A stretch of 64,000 nt of DNA from Calvatia gigantea (GCA_025093985.1 JACAAK010000001.1:3410001-3474000); one strand, 5' to 3'; positions 8,702 to 20,139 are shown, counted from the stretch's first letter. Made by a program: numbers and translations. The notes: generated by a model from the letters alone, not told the origin.

Positions 8702-10945
8702 TTAATGTTTCATCGATCGAGTGGCTTTATCCCATGCTTCGATATCGGAACCGAAAATCAGTCCAAGCTCAGGGCGGAAGAGATTGATTTTGGTTACGCC
8801 AAGATTCTTTGTAAAGATATCGGCGGGATTGTCTTGTGAAGACACATCACCAATAACAATGATACCCTCCTCGACTAATTCTCGCACATAGTGGTAATGA
8901 ATATCCACGTGCTTCGATCGTTTTTCAACAATGGGGTTTTCAGTCCAGAATTTGGACCCATCGTTGTCACCGTAGAGAATAGGAGTTGGGTGCTCAATCT
9001 TGAGCTCCTCCAGAAGCTATGACAGCCATTTCACTTGTCATGAAGCGTCAGACAGTTCTTTATATTCCGCCTCAGTGGACGATAATGAAACCGTCTTTTG
9101 TCGCCGTAAAGTCCAGGTTACAGCACCGGACGCGATCATACAAACGTTTCCTGAAACAGATCGGCGGGTTTCTGTATCTTGAGCCCAATCCGAGTCACTT
9201 AGGCATTCCAGCGTCACCGCGGATTTCCCAGTATCGCCTTCATATTTCAATGCATAGTTCCTTGTCATAGACAAGTACTTTAATACATGAATTCCAGCGC
9301 GATAGTGCTCGGGTGCGGGGTTAGCGGCGTGTTGCGCCAGCTTAACTATGGCAAAGGCTATGTCGGGCCTAGTACCGATCATCAAGTACATTAAAGATCC
9401 AACCAATTGTTGGTACTTTAGACGGAAGGGGTGCGATGCAGTTTCCTTGTTCGTTACGAACTGGAAGCTGGCTGGTAATGGTGTTTTAGCCGTGGCAGAC
9501 TGTGGAACCTGGAAGCGCTGCAAGATCTTATCCAGGTATTTCACCTGTTGGATGAAGATTTGACGCTTGGAGCGATTCCTCGAGATTTTCATCCCAAGGA
9601 ATTCTTCACAAGGACCATGGTCTCTGCATTCCCACTTTTTCGTGAACTTTCCCTTCAACTCATTGAGGAGGGTGGAGTTTTTCTTTCCCAAGAAATTCAC
9701 GTCATCAACGTAGACAATGGCTACTACAAGCTCTTTTGTTTTCGGATGTCTGTGAAAGTATACAGTGTAGTCAGATTTGTAGCGGGTAAATCCCAGCTCA
9801 ATCATAGATTGATGCAATTCCTTCCACCACTGGCGACCGGCTTGTTTAAGGCCATAGATCACTCGTCTAAGCCTCCATACTTTCCCTTCCTGCCCGGGAA
9901 GTCGAAACCCTTCGGGCTGTTCCATGTATATTTCCTCGTCCAGTTTGCCATATAAATAGGCAGTTTTTACATCAACGCTGTGCATATCCCAATCATGGAT
10001 TGCAGCGAGTGCGAAGCTTACGCACGCAGACTCGTAGCGAACAACTGGAGAGAAAAGCTCGTTATAGTCAATGCCTTCAACTTGCGAGAACCCCTTCGCA
10101 ACTAAGCGAGCTTGCAGGCGGCCATCGGACTTTTCAAGAAATACCCAACGGTTTTTAACCATCCTCCTTCCTTTCGGAAGATCTACGAGTTCATAAACCC
10201 CTTGTTTCTTCAATGCTTCGAGTTCCTCGATACACGCAGCCATCCATTTTGCCTTGATAGGCTCAGGAAGCTTAAGCATGTCACGGAAAGTTTCAGGCTC
10301 TCCGTGTGCGGTATTGTGAACCGTCTGTATCAAGAAATCGATCAGTTTTACTCCTCCCTCAGCGACAAGCCTTTCAATGTCCATGTCATTTACATCGTGA
10401 GATGTTGGATCATTGTTTTCAGGCATAGGCGGCAGTTCCGGACGTGGAGGGAGCTGAAATGGAGGCATATTAAAGGGTTGTGGCGGGTACCGCTGAGCAC
10501 AAACTCTTTGCCTCACATATTCAGGATGGTTAGTCCTTGCTCTTCGCTCACGAATTACTTCGTCCGGAGGGGCATTGGCGTGTACGCGCTGCCTTTGCCT
10601 CTGCTGCTCTTGTCGGTGAGTCCGATCTATTTCTCTTTCTATCGAAATTGGATGCCTATTTTCTCCGTATGTGTTACCTGGTCTGACAGGAGGCCTGCCT
10701 TGTCGTTCAAAACGACGCGGCTCTACCTGGTCGGAACCAACAGCTCGACGTTTGGGAACAGGGATTGGGAACTCCTCGTTCTCGGTGTCCCATACATCTC
10801 TGTCCACATGCCAATTATCACGTACATCAGGCTCCTCCTCAACGGTCGTTCCACGCGAAGGTGGCGACTCAGATGGGGGAATCCAGGGTGGCGTATCACC
10901 AGGTGATGGCCATCGTAAATTAATACTGTCAGGCAGAGTAAAATC
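8702..10945 (-). pseudogene. E2 pol: reverse transcriptase and RNase H
   Basis: Continues the frame of the integrase part past a TGA (10946-10948). RT hallmarks are 'KNRWVFLEKSDG', 'DVKTAYLYGKLDEEIYMEQP', 'RVIYGLKQAGRQWW' and the catalytic 'AIVYVDDV'. RNase H motifs are 'SDSDWAQDTETRRS', 'SSTEAEYKELS' and, past another TGA at 9038-9040, 'SQDNPADIFTKNLG'. The frame ends at 8702. E4 has CGA at both stop positions. The N-terminal 150 residues of this part (10340-10800) form the Pro/Arg-rich spacer between integrase and RT. Confidence 0.9.
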
Positions 10946-12713
10946 TCACCTGGGTAAAGGAGGTGTAGGTGGAGAATATTTCGGTTTAAATGGTGGAGAA
11001 ACCGGAGGTAACGATACTTGATGATCAGGTGGAGGTGGAACAATTCCAGCGTCATCCGAAGATGGCGGAATAGGTGGTTCATTCTCTAATCCTGGTCTAG
11101 GCAGGTTTCTCTCTCCTCCGTGATTAGGCCGGTTACTGCTATCCGGCACTGAATCGGGGCATTTAGGGAAATATCCCTCGTCGAACAAGGCATTTGGTGA
11201 TATAAAAATCACATTGCCTGCCGTGTGCCGCATAAAGACGTAATTTTTACTGCCTTTATATCCAAGAAAGATCATAATCTCGGATTTTGCGGACAATTTG
11301 TTTGGGCGGATCTCATCGGGTAGATAAACATACGCGCCGCATCCAAACACATGGATATGGGATAAATTTGGTTTTTCCCTCGAATAACACTCAAAAGGTG
11401 TCTTCCACTGCAGACGCTGGACTGGCGTGCGATTGTATAAATGCACAGCTGTGTTCAACACAAATTCCCACCATGAGTCAGGTAGACATGCCTGTAGCCT
11501 TATAGCTTGGGCTTTCTCGTGTAGGGTGCGGTTCAGTCGCTCTGCTCTCCCATTTTGCTGATGCGCATAGGGAGCAGTGGTCTCGTGGGTAATTCCACGC
11601 GCTGTGAGTCCTGCCAATAACCTTTCATTGACATATTCTCCTCCATTATCGGTGCGAAGTCGTTTAACTCGCATACCGGAGAGGTTCTCAAGCGCACTGA
11701 TTAGCTGTATTAGCTTCTCAGAAGCCTCAGACTTCTTTCGAAGGAGGACTACATGTGCGTGAGAAGAGAAGTCATCAAGGAACGTCATTGCCCATTTATA
11801 TTTATGGTAGCTAATGACGGGCAGTTCCAGCAAGTCTGAGTGACATAGCTCAAAGACTGCGGTGGCTCGCTTGGAGTTAATCGGGAAGGGGTTATTATGC
11901 ATTTTCCCCTTGGCACAGCCGTCGCAAATGCCTTTCCGAGTAGATGGTGCGGGAATCGACGCGATGCCCTCTACGTGCTTTGGAAGCTCGGAGAGTGCGC
12001 GGTCCGAAGGATGTCCCATTCGACGATGCCAATCGATATAATCAAGTTGGCGTAAAGTCAACGCGACTGGTTTCTCCTTGCTATTTTGCAAGACATACGT
12101 GTGCACCGTATGTACGTTGTTTTTGAACAAACGATGAGGCCAGGCGGATAATACAGCTCTTCCTGATTTATCACGGATGGTGGTCCCTTTAACGGTTGCC
12201 TCTAAAACATAGCCGTTCCGAAGAATCTGGCCTGAGGACATTAACCGTTCTGTGATTTCTTTGATGTAAAAGACCGGCGCAATACACGAAGTAGCGCTCT
12301 TGGACTTTCCCTTGTCTGACACGTCATGCTGGAAAATCACAGACCCTCGTCCAGTCATTTCATAAATCCGGTTGCCAGCGGCTTGTATAAGCCCGAAATG
12401 GCCCATCTTAACCTCTGCGAAATCAGAGAGATAACCAGTGACATGGTACGATGCTCCAGAATCAAGGAGCCAGTCTGCGTTATTCACAGAATGTTTATTC
12501 CCTTCTTCTCGACACTTTTGGCACTGAGACAAATCACAAATGTGATATGTGATGATCTGATTAAGATCCTCGTGCTCTTCGTGGAGTTCTGACCTTAACT
12601 TGTCTGAATACTCGTGATTATTCACGGTATATGTAGCGTTCATCTTACTTTCCAGCTTAGAAATTCCAGCGGAATAAGCAGAAGGGGAAGCGCCTTGAGC
12701 GCGCTTCCAGCAT
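10946..12713 (-). pseudogene. E2 pol: protease and integrase
   Basis: The protease active site is 'WLLDSGASYHVTG' (about 12440-12480). The integrase zinc region has 'HRRMGHPS' and 'CDGCAKGKMHNN', and the DDE core is 'ELCHSDLLELP', 'RTDNGGEYVN' and 'HQQNGRAERLNR'. 'IFLGYKGSKNYVF' is the C-terminal copia-type motif. Upstream of the protease there is no classical CCHC knuckle; instead there are 'CTDFLNCNVC' and 'CDLSQCQKCREEGNKH'. The frame ends in TGA 10946-10948, which is CGA in E4. The N-terminal side is displaced by E3 and resumes at 14910. Confidence 0.9.
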
Positions 12714-12911
12714 ACATTGCAGTTTAGAAAGTCTGTACAGCGGTGTCTACGACGAGTCCCTACAGGAGGTGGACGACGTGCTACATCTGCATAGGTGCCC
12801 CGCTCTCTTCGGCGGCCACCTGGTCGTCCCAACTCAACTTCGGAATCTCCAGGGCGTCCCGCTCCGAGGCGGACAGTCCCTGCGTCTGTAATCGTTCCGT
12901 CCATCCGTTGA
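12714..12911 (-). repeat. Direct repeat bordering E3, copy 1
   Basis: About 198 bp of gag-pol linker sequence that recurs at 14910-15108 on the same strand with a few indels. Both encode 'GRRRERGTYADVARR' and 'RRRHRCTDFLNCNV'. The fragment E3 lies exactly between the copies. Confidence 0.88.
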
Positions 12912-14364
12912 AAACTGTTGGGTATTTCTCGAAAAGTCGGATGGCCGCCTGTGAGCTCACCTAGTTGCGAAGGGTTTCTCGCAGATTGAAGGCATCGATT
13001 ATAACAAGCTTTTCTCACCAGTTGTCCACTATGAGTCCGCGCGCATAAGCTTCGCACTCACTGCAATCCATGATTGGGATATGCATAGCGTTGACGTAAA
13101 AACAGCCTATTTATATGGTAAACTGGATGAGGAAATATACATGGAACAGCCTGAAGGGTTTCGACTTCCCGGGCAGGAAGGGAAAGTGTGGAGACTTAGA
13201 CGAGTGATCTACGGCCTTAAACAAGCCGGTCGCCAGTGGTGGAAAGAATTGCATCAATCTATGATTGAGCTGGGATTTACCCACTGCAAATCTGACTATG
13301 CTATATATTTTCACAGACATCCAAAAACGAAAGAGCTTGTAGTAGCCATTGTTTATGTTGATGACGTGAATTTCTTGGGAAAGAAAAACTCCCACCTCCT
13401 CAATGAGTTGAAGGGAAAGTTCACCAAAAAGTGGGAATGCAGAGACCATGGTCCCTGTGAAGAATTCCTTGGAATGAAAATCTCGAGGAATCACTCTAAG
13501 CGTCAAATCTTCATCCAACAGGTGAAATACCTGGAGAAGATCTTGCAGCGCTTCCAGGTTCCGCAGTCTGCCATGGCTAAAACACCATTATCCACCGGCT
13601 TCCAGTTCATAACGAACAAGGAAACTGCGACTAGCCCCTTCCGTCAAAAGTACCAACAATTGGTTGGATCTTTAATGTACTTGATGATCGGTACTAGGCC
13701 CGACATAGCCTTTGCCGTAGTTAAGCTGGCATAACATGCCGCTAACCCCACACCCGAGCACTATCGCACTGGAATTCATGTACTAAAGTACTTGTCTATG
13801 ACAAGGAACTATGCATTGAAATATGAAGGCAATACTGGGAAACTGACGGTGACGTTGGAATGTCTCAGTGACTCGGATTGGGCTCAAGATACAGAAACCC
13901 GCCAATCTGTATTGGGAAATGTCTGTATGATCGCATCCAGTGCTGTCACCTGGACTTTGTGGCAACAAAAGATGGTTTCATTATCATCCACTGAGGCGGA
14001 ATATAAAGAACTGTCTGATGCTTCATGACAAGTGAAATGGCTGTCACAGCTTCTGGAGGAGCTCAAAATTGAGCACCCAACTCCTATTCTCTATGGTGAC
14101 AATGATGGATCCAAATTTTGGACTGAAAATCCCATTGTTGAAAAACGATCGAAGCACATGGATATTCATTACCACTATGTGTGAGAATTAGTTGAGGAGG
14201 GTATTATTGTTATTGGTGATGTGTCTTCACAAGACAATCCTGCCGATATCTTTACAAAGAATCTTGGCATAACCAAAATCAATCTCTTCCACCCTGAATT
14301 AGGACTGATTTTCGGTTCTGACATCGAAGCATGGGATAAAGCCGCTCGATTGATGAAACGTTAA
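12912..14364 (+). pseudogene. E3 RT-RNase H fragment
   Basis: Same protein as E2/E4 pol: 'DVKTAYLYGKLDEEIYMEQP', 'AIVYVDDVNFLGKK', 'SSTEAEYKELSDAS', 'SQDNPADIFTKNLG', ending at TAA 14362-14364. In-frame stops are TGA 12952-12954, TAA 13732-13734, TGA 14026-14028 and TGA 14182-14184. At these codons E2 or E4 have CGA, CAA, CGA and CGA. There are no frameshifts, so decay is by point transitions only. Confidence 0.88.
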
Positions 14365-14389
14365 TCTCCCTCCTTCAAGTGAGGAGGAG

Positions 14390-14909
14390 TGTTGAATCTC
14401 AATCCGTACCACTACATTGGTTCAGTCTATTTATAGCTAACACGGGTTCTTGAGTACTTCACTCTTGAAGAGAGATAATGAACAATGTACTAGACCGCAC
14501 TCTAGGTTGCTGGTCATGGTCTATTAAATAGAACAATGTACGCAGTATGCTCTGTATATGCTACTGGCAGATAATGTTGAGAGAACGAGTAGACATCCCA
14601 ATATAAGTTCACACTACCTAAGCATGTAGGCGTCAGCGGTGGAGGGTAGTCGTATTCATCCGGGAGACGGTCCAGTAGGAGAGGCGCATGGTAGTGGACA
14701 TAGTCCTGCTTATACCATCGTACTCAGAGAGTCTTGAGGAGAAGGGAAGCGATGCTTAGTGAAGCTAGCATAGAGCAGAGAAGACATAGTGTCTTACGCC
14801 AAAGGGCGTCACTAAGAAGCATACATACTACAATGCTACATAAGGGTATATATACTAATATCCCTGGTCTGTGCACTCTAAACCCTTATACGGGTGAGGT
14901 CTAACTACC
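14390..14909 (+). repeat. Composite of partial LTRs in opposite orientation
   Basis: 14390-14574 is the sense first half of a type A LTR ('TGTTGAATCTC' to 'CTGGCAGATAA'). At 14575 a type B LTR begins in antisense ('TGTTGAGAGAACGAG') and stops at 14909 inside its own sequence. The head-to-tail join resembles template switching or end joining between two LTRs. Confidence 0.75.
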
Positions 14910-15967
14910 ACATTGCAGTTTAGAAAGTCTGTACAGCGGTGTCTACGACGAGTCCCTACAGGAGGTGGACGACGTGCTACATCTGCATAGGTGCCCCGCT
15001 CTCTTCGGCGGCCACCTGGTCGTCCCAACTCAACTTCGGAATCTCCAGGGCGTCCCGCTCCGAGGCGGACAGTCCCTGCGTCTGTATCGTTCCGTCCCAT
15101 CCGTTGATGGGGCTGCACATCATCCTCTGCATCAGAACAAGAATAGTAGTCAGTTGAAGGTACTGACCCACACCCTCCGTCGGAACCGTAGTCGGTGTCC
15201 GAGTCGTTGTCATCTAAGACCGACTCGAGGACAGACTCGATTTCCTTCGGTGCCTGCTTCTTCTTGAGCGGCTTGGGCTTCTTGATAATCGCCGGCTTGT
15301 TATACACAGGGGCCGGCCACACGATCTCGTCTTCCTCCCTTGTGACGGTGGATGGAGAAGGCTCTACATCCATCTCATCAAACCGCTTCCACATCTCCTC
15401 CGAACTCTCGCCCGATGATGAAATTGAATTGAGACGTTTGTCCCAATTCTTCAAGGCGGTAACCTTGGCTTTCACTGAAGGTTTTCTACGAGATTCGGGC
15501 TCGGGCGCAGTTATGCGCGACGCGAGCGGAGTGGCATTACTGCCGGTGGCAGCAGCGTTAGAGGCAATGGGAGATGTCTTGGCTCGACGCGTTGCTTCTA
15601 CAAGGGAACGGGTGGAAGGTGGCGGCACGGTTTGTGCCTGCGACACGAAATCCACATCCTGAATATAACCGGAAGAGGTGGCGGCATTGCCTTGCGCACC
15701 TCCCTCCTTTCCCTTTCCTTTTCCTTTTCCTCGGGGGCGCCATCGGCGTTTCTTCTCGCCGTCGCCTTCTCCTCCAGATGGCTTTTGCTGCTGCTGCTGC
15801 TGGGGCTTTTTAGACCCCGAAGGCTGCTGCTGACCTTGCGGTCGCTGCTGTCCTCCTTGCTGCTGGCGCTGCTGCTGCTGCTGCTGCCCACCTCCCTGTC
15901 GTGGAGTAAAGCGTGCTCGTTGCGCGTGGGTGGTCTGGTTGGAGGCGTAAGCGGCAATGATACCGCT
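14910..15967 (-). pseudogene. E2 gag C-terminal and spacer region
   Basis: Continues the gag frame after TGA 15968-15970. A Gln-rich stretch (about 15780-15930; CTG/CAG microsatellite on the plus strand) is followed by a Lys/Arg-rich 'KGKGKGK', then 'DVDFVSQAQTVPPPSTRSL', an acidic segment with 'VLESVLDDNDSDTDYGSD', and 'GRRRERGTYADVARR'. It is cut at 14910 by E3, and the direct repeat shows the original continuation at 12714. Confidence 0.8.
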
Positions 15968-16657
15968 TCAGGCCTTGTCCCACGTCAGCTCATGGAGCGA
16001 CATGTTCGAGGTGAGGAGCGTCTGAGCTACATGGCTCAAAGACGGGTGGAGGGAGTGGAGAAGGACCATCGTCTCGATCTCCGGGGCGATGCCACTATCC
16101 ATGGCGTCAAGCTGCCCGAAGATCTGCTGGAGCTCACTCATTTTGAGCGAGGGATCACCGCTGAGAGGGAGTTCAAACGTTATTGCGCGAATAAACTCGT
16201 TGTAGACCTGAGCTGGTCCAGGAAGGCCGTATTGACCCTGCAACTGAGACCAGAGAGCGCGAGCATCCCGGGTGGAGTGCTTCAGCATGCTGTTGGGGAG
16301 AGTTGCCTCAATCAACCCAAGGGCTCGCATACGAAGGTTGTTGGCCATACCAACACTGCGGCGCTCCTCAGCAGTCGCAGGAATTGGAGTTCCTGGTCGT
16401 GCGGGACGTGCCGGCGAAGTGCTAGTCGCCGGGGTAGCTGGGTGCTCAGGTCCGTAGGCCTGCTTGTACTGGACGGGTTCATCCATGGCTCCAGAGAAGT
16501 CCCATCTGGTCCAGGAGCAATCGTTTAAGGAAATGCACATAAGTGCAGACCGAAGGCGAAGCGACCAGATAGTGTAGTTACCCGTCCCTGTAAGGACGGG
16601 AAGCTGCCCACTAGGGGTTTGAACAAAGCCCTGCGGAGCAGGGGCTGGTTTAGACAT
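15968..16657 (-). pseudogene. E2 gag N-terminal region
   Basis: Start ATG 16655-16657 ('MSKPAPAPQGFVQTPSGQLP') lies about 185 bases after the primer site. Capsid-like features are 'NYTIWSLRLRSALMCISL', 'ARALWSQLQGQYGLPG', 'MSELQQIFGQLDAMDSG' and 'LLHSLHPSLSHVAQTLL'. TGA 15968-15970 interrupts after 'ELTWDKA'; E4 has CGA there. Confidence 0.88.
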
Positions 16658-16841
16658 ATCTAAGATAGGGTAAACACGCATTAGCATCATGTAGGACTGC
16701 AGTGCGTGATGCACGCGTCGCAACATGGGGCAGACTCAGGGATCAAATGGACCAAAGGACCACTGTCTCCCAGGTTGCGTACGACCGTAGCCTCCTACAC
16801 TCTACCAGCGCTGCGAAGCGCGGTCGGAGTGAGCAGCAGTC

Positions 16842-16854
16842 GGGGCCCATAACC
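16842..16854 (-). promoter_or_regulatory. E2 primer binding site
   Basis: Minus-strand 'GGTTATGGGCCCC' immediately after the 5' LTR. Confidence 0.8.
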
Positions 16855-17266
16855 TGTTAAGACGAGTACACCACGGTAGCTCTACGCTAGTGGCGGAGGG
16901 GAGTCGTACTCACTGGGTTTGTTGAGATATTGATTGTAGACCGTAGCTAGTGGATATCTGAGTGGAATGTTGGGCGAAAGAGTAGACTGGATTGTCTAAA
17001 GAATGTACGCATACTACATAGGTCTTATATATCTAACATCCCTGGTCTGTGCGCCGTTCTACCTAATACAGGTGAGGTCTTATCTGCCAGTAGCATATAC
17101 AGAGCATACTGCGTACATTGTTCTACTTTTAATAGACCATGACCAGCAACCTAGAGTGCGGTCTAGTACATTGTTTGTTATCTCTCTTCAAGAGTGAAGT
17201 ACTCAAGAACCCGTTTCAGCTATAAATAGACTGAACCAACGTAGTGGTACGGATCGAGATTCAACA
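16855..17266 (-). repeat. E2 5' LTR (type A)
   Basis: 412 bp, partner of 8261-8676. The sense TATA-like motif 'CTATTTATAG' is near 17220-17230. The right target copy ATATC follows at 17267-17271. Confidence 0.9.
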
Positions 17267-17587
17267 ATATCCTCTTTCTCCTTGACAAAGGACATACTGC
17301 TACCCAAATTGCTTCCACTACTGGTTATTCCCTCAGTACTATCTCTAGAGTTCACTCTAAACATAGGCCAACAATTTCCAAATCCACTGGTGGCTGTCCA
17401 AGCAAGCTTTCCCCCTCTGATACCAAATATGCCATTCGACTTCTCACCTCTTGCAAGGCCAATAATGCCTCTCAGGTCACAAAGGCCCTCCAAAATGTTA
17501 CCAACCAACCTGTTTCATCCAAAACAATTCGAAGGACACTCAAAAGGGCAGGGATGAAGGCTGTAGTGAAGAGAAAATGGCCTTTAC
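17267..17587 (+). pseudogene. M3 transposase, DNA-binding (HTH) piece
   Basis: After the ATATC duplication the frame continues 'LFLLDKGHTATQIASTTGYS', 'STISRVHSKHRPTISKSTGG', 'RLLTSCKANNASQVTKALQN' and 'TIRRTLKRAGMKAVVKRKW'. These are the paired helix-turn-helix region of Tc1-type transposases, close to M1. The frame is open to 17587, where E6 is inserted. Confidence 0.85.
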
Positions 17588-18131
17588 TGTTGAGAGAACG
17601 AGTAGACATCCCAATATAAGTTCACACTACCTAAGTGTGTAGGCGTCAACGGTGGAGGGTAGTCGTATTCATCCGGGAGACGGTCCAGTAGGAGAGGCGC
17701 ATGGTAGCGGACATAGTCCTGCTTATACCATCGTACTCAGAGAGTCTTGAAGGAGAAGGGAAGCATTGCTTAGAGAAGCTAGCGTAGAGGAGAGAAGACA
17801 TAGTGTCTTATGCCAAAAGGCATACCCGAAGGGGTCTACATACTACAATGCTACATAGGGTATATATACTAATATCCCTGGTCTGTGCACTCTAAACCCT
17901 TATACGGGTGAGGTCTAACTACCAGTAGCATAATTGGATCATACTGTGCACGTCCGCATGTACTAGAAGGTTCCATGCGTAGTATCTACCTGCTACTTAC
18001 AGTGCAGTATCCTACGTGCGTAGTCCATAATAGTGTCCATTATTATCGACCCTCTGAAGGTGAAATACTCGAACCCCGTTTCAGCTATAAATAGACTGAA
18101 CCAACATAGTGGTACGGAGCGAGATTCAACA
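17588..18131 (-). repeat. E6 3' LTR (type B)
   Basis: 544 bp, sense ends 'TGTTGAATC' and 'GTTCTCTCAACA'. The first 75 sense bases, including the TATA-like motif, match type A LTRs. Beyond that the two types diverge. Confidence 0.88.
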
Positions 18132-20139
18132 CTCCTCCTCACTTGAAGGGGGGAAGATTAACACTTCAATAATCTAGCGGTATTGAAACCAGACTTAGAC
18201 ATTGGAATCTTCAACAAAAGAGCGGCAGTGCCGAACATCAAATGTCGGAGTCATCAATGATCATGCGGAATTAACCAGCTTTTGAAAGTTGGAAAAGCAT
18301 TCCTGTAGCGGAGAGGAATTGATGCTAGCGTTTGCTATGATGGCCATTAAGGATGCAACGACAATTGCTTTGAGCTATCAAATATCCTTTAACTCAACTT
18401 TTGAACTCCCGCGACTAACTCGCTGCGACTTTCGTCTAAGAGTAAGGAGTAGGAAAGCCTAGAAGGGCTCCTCCAGAAATTGTAAACTGCAATTCTTTCG
18501 AAGCGTTCAACAAGTCTGTTTTTCCGCGTAGGTGCGAAATACAAAAACCATTTTTGCTTATTCAGCATGCGATTATTGTGAGATTAGGAAAGCGGCAGTA
18601 CTAAGCCAGCGTAACCAAGGCCGTCACTTTGCGGTTATGTAGACCAATAAACTGCGGCAGTCACATGAGCCAGCGAAGCAATGATGCTACAAGCCTTGTT
18701 CTGATTTGACTCGAACAAATTCCAAATTAATGGATTCGCAAATGGAAGTGGTCTCATGCAATTTCCTCCATGCAAAAGGCATTTCAGCCGATGCGGATTA
18801 AGGATTCAGTCCCAAGGAATGCATACACACTTTTTGTTATTTCCCATCAACTTCGAAAAGGAGGGAGGAATGATTAAGTCCCGTATTTGTTTTTCCATAC
18901 AACTCCGAAGAGGTGGAAGGATCTTTGAAATTGACCCTATATATTTTTCCAGACTCTCAATTTGAGGCGGATGGATAAATTCCATGTAGATGTTTTACCG
19001 TCGACTCATAAAGAGGCGGAAGGTTACATTCAAACCTATGAAGTTTTTCCTCGATCTTGTAAAAGAGAGAAAGGATCGTTAGACCCTATCTTATTTTTGT
19101 CTTGCGAAAGGAATAAGTTCCTATCATATTTTTACAGTCGACTCTTGAACGAGTATGAAGGAATATGTTCCTGATTTATTTTATCCAACAACTCGTAAGA
19201 GGTGGAAAGGTAAAAGCATAAACCTTATAATATTTTCTCCTACTACTCGTAAGAGGAGGAAGGAATAATTTCCTAATGTTATTTTTGCCCAAGACGCTCA
19301 TCTTGAGACGTCGGCGGGGATAACTCCCCAGTTGTTTTATCAGCGGCTCGCGAGAGGCGATAGGAACAATTGAAAATCCTATGAATATATTTTTCCAGCG
19401 ACTATGGTGGAAAGGAATATTTCTAAACCTAATATTTTTATCCAAGCGTCTTCGTATGAAGGCGGAAAGGAATATCATATCCTTTGTATTTTCCCTATCG
19501 ACTCCGAAGAGGAGGGCTCGCAATGACGTAGGAATCGGTATCATGTTGCGGCAGTCACTTGAGCCAGCTAGTTACATCGCATTCGCGGCAGTCGCTCGAG
19601 CCAGCTAGTTGCGGATCCATTAGACTTTATTGCCAAAGCGAGGTCGACGAAGTGGTTTTGGAAAATGCGGATAAAATCCAGTGTAATCGCATGAAGGCGG
19701 ATTATAGTCCAGCTCAGTCAAGGATTAAAGATTCCTTCCACGTAACACATATGGTGCTCATCTGGTGTCATTCAAACTCTCTTCTTATCTGGTAAGCCGA
19801 AGCCCGTCAGATTATTCCAATGTATCTTCTCATCCAGTCTGCAAAAGCAGTTTTGTCATCAACGCTAAGCATTTCTCACATGCGCGGATAACTGGAGAAT
19901 TAAATCACAAAAGCGATACCTTCAACTTAGTGAAGTTCCTTTGCTGTTAAGCGCAGGATAAGGCGGTCATCGGATTTGGAGTAAGAATGCTGTATCCATT
20001 GTTCTCCTCCATGCTTTTCAGCATGTTAAGTTTCCTAATACATGTTACTCAATCGTATCGCTTTTTAGGGCTTAGAGAGTGTTTATCATGTTACGAACCA
20101 CCGCGGCGCACATCAATTAAGACGGACCAGCGAAGTGTA
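18132..20139 (-). other. E6 interior: decayed pol and hairpin array
   Basis: The 3' pol end is recognisable at 18165-18240 against E2 8700-8780, and the RT region at 19800-19970 against E2 9900-10120. Between them are the hairpin array (18885-19540) and repeated copies of 'GCGGCAGTC..GAGCCAGC' near 18593, 18655, 19549 and 19585. No coding frame is supported. Confidence 0.7.
18885..19540. repeat. Array of about 13 degenerate hairpin units, about 50-bp period
   Basis: Each unit runs T-rich (TTTTTCC), then a short palindrome of the type 'ACTCGTAAGAGG', 'CTCGCGAGAGG' or 'ACTCCGAAGAGG', then 'GGAAGGAAT..TTCCTA', itself a small inverted repeat. Palindrome centres fall near 18907, 18958, 19007, 19060, 19106, 19147, 19196, 19251, 19299, 19349, 19400, 19453 and 19506. 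The units are too diverged for a simple satellite. The counterpart in E5 (about 40610-41250, inverted) keeps the same layout. Confidence 0.7.

Larger units (their letters stand above)
12912..14909 (+). mobile_element. E3: inverted copia pol-LTR fragment inside E2
   Basis: Plus-strand fragment that starts abruptly within RT ('CWVFLEKSDGRL'), runs through RNase H and the polypurine tract, and enters a type A LTR (14390-14574). That LTR breaks off and is followed by an antisense, truncated type B LTR (14575-14909). There is no short target duplication: the borders are the 198-bp direct repeats of E2 sequence. Confidence 0.82.
8261..17266 (-). mobile_element. E2: Ty1/copia element with inserted fragment E3
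   Basis: LTRs are 8261-8676 and 16855-17266 (they differ by a 4-bp indel and a few substitutions), flanked by the 5-bp target duplication ATATC (8256-8260, 17267-17271). On the minus strand the order is 5' LTR, primer site, gag, protease, integrase, reverse transcriptase, RNase H, polypurine tract, 3' LTR, which is copia order (integrase before RT). One reading frame runs through gag-pol with only three stops, all TGA in place of CGA. The sequence 12912-14909 is an inverted copia fragment (E3) between direct repeats. Confidence 0.92.

Noticed and set aside
10112..10906. 264-codon plus-strand ORF, and similar long ones at 15632-16528, 9548-9955 and 31958-32341
   Set aside because: They are antisense to copia pol or gag, have no recognisable motifs, and recur only because the same pol sequence recurs.
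18885..19540. Regular ~50-bp array as a possible CRISPR locus
   Set aside because: Units are diverged along their whole length without identical repeats and unique spacers, and the context is a fungal retroelement.
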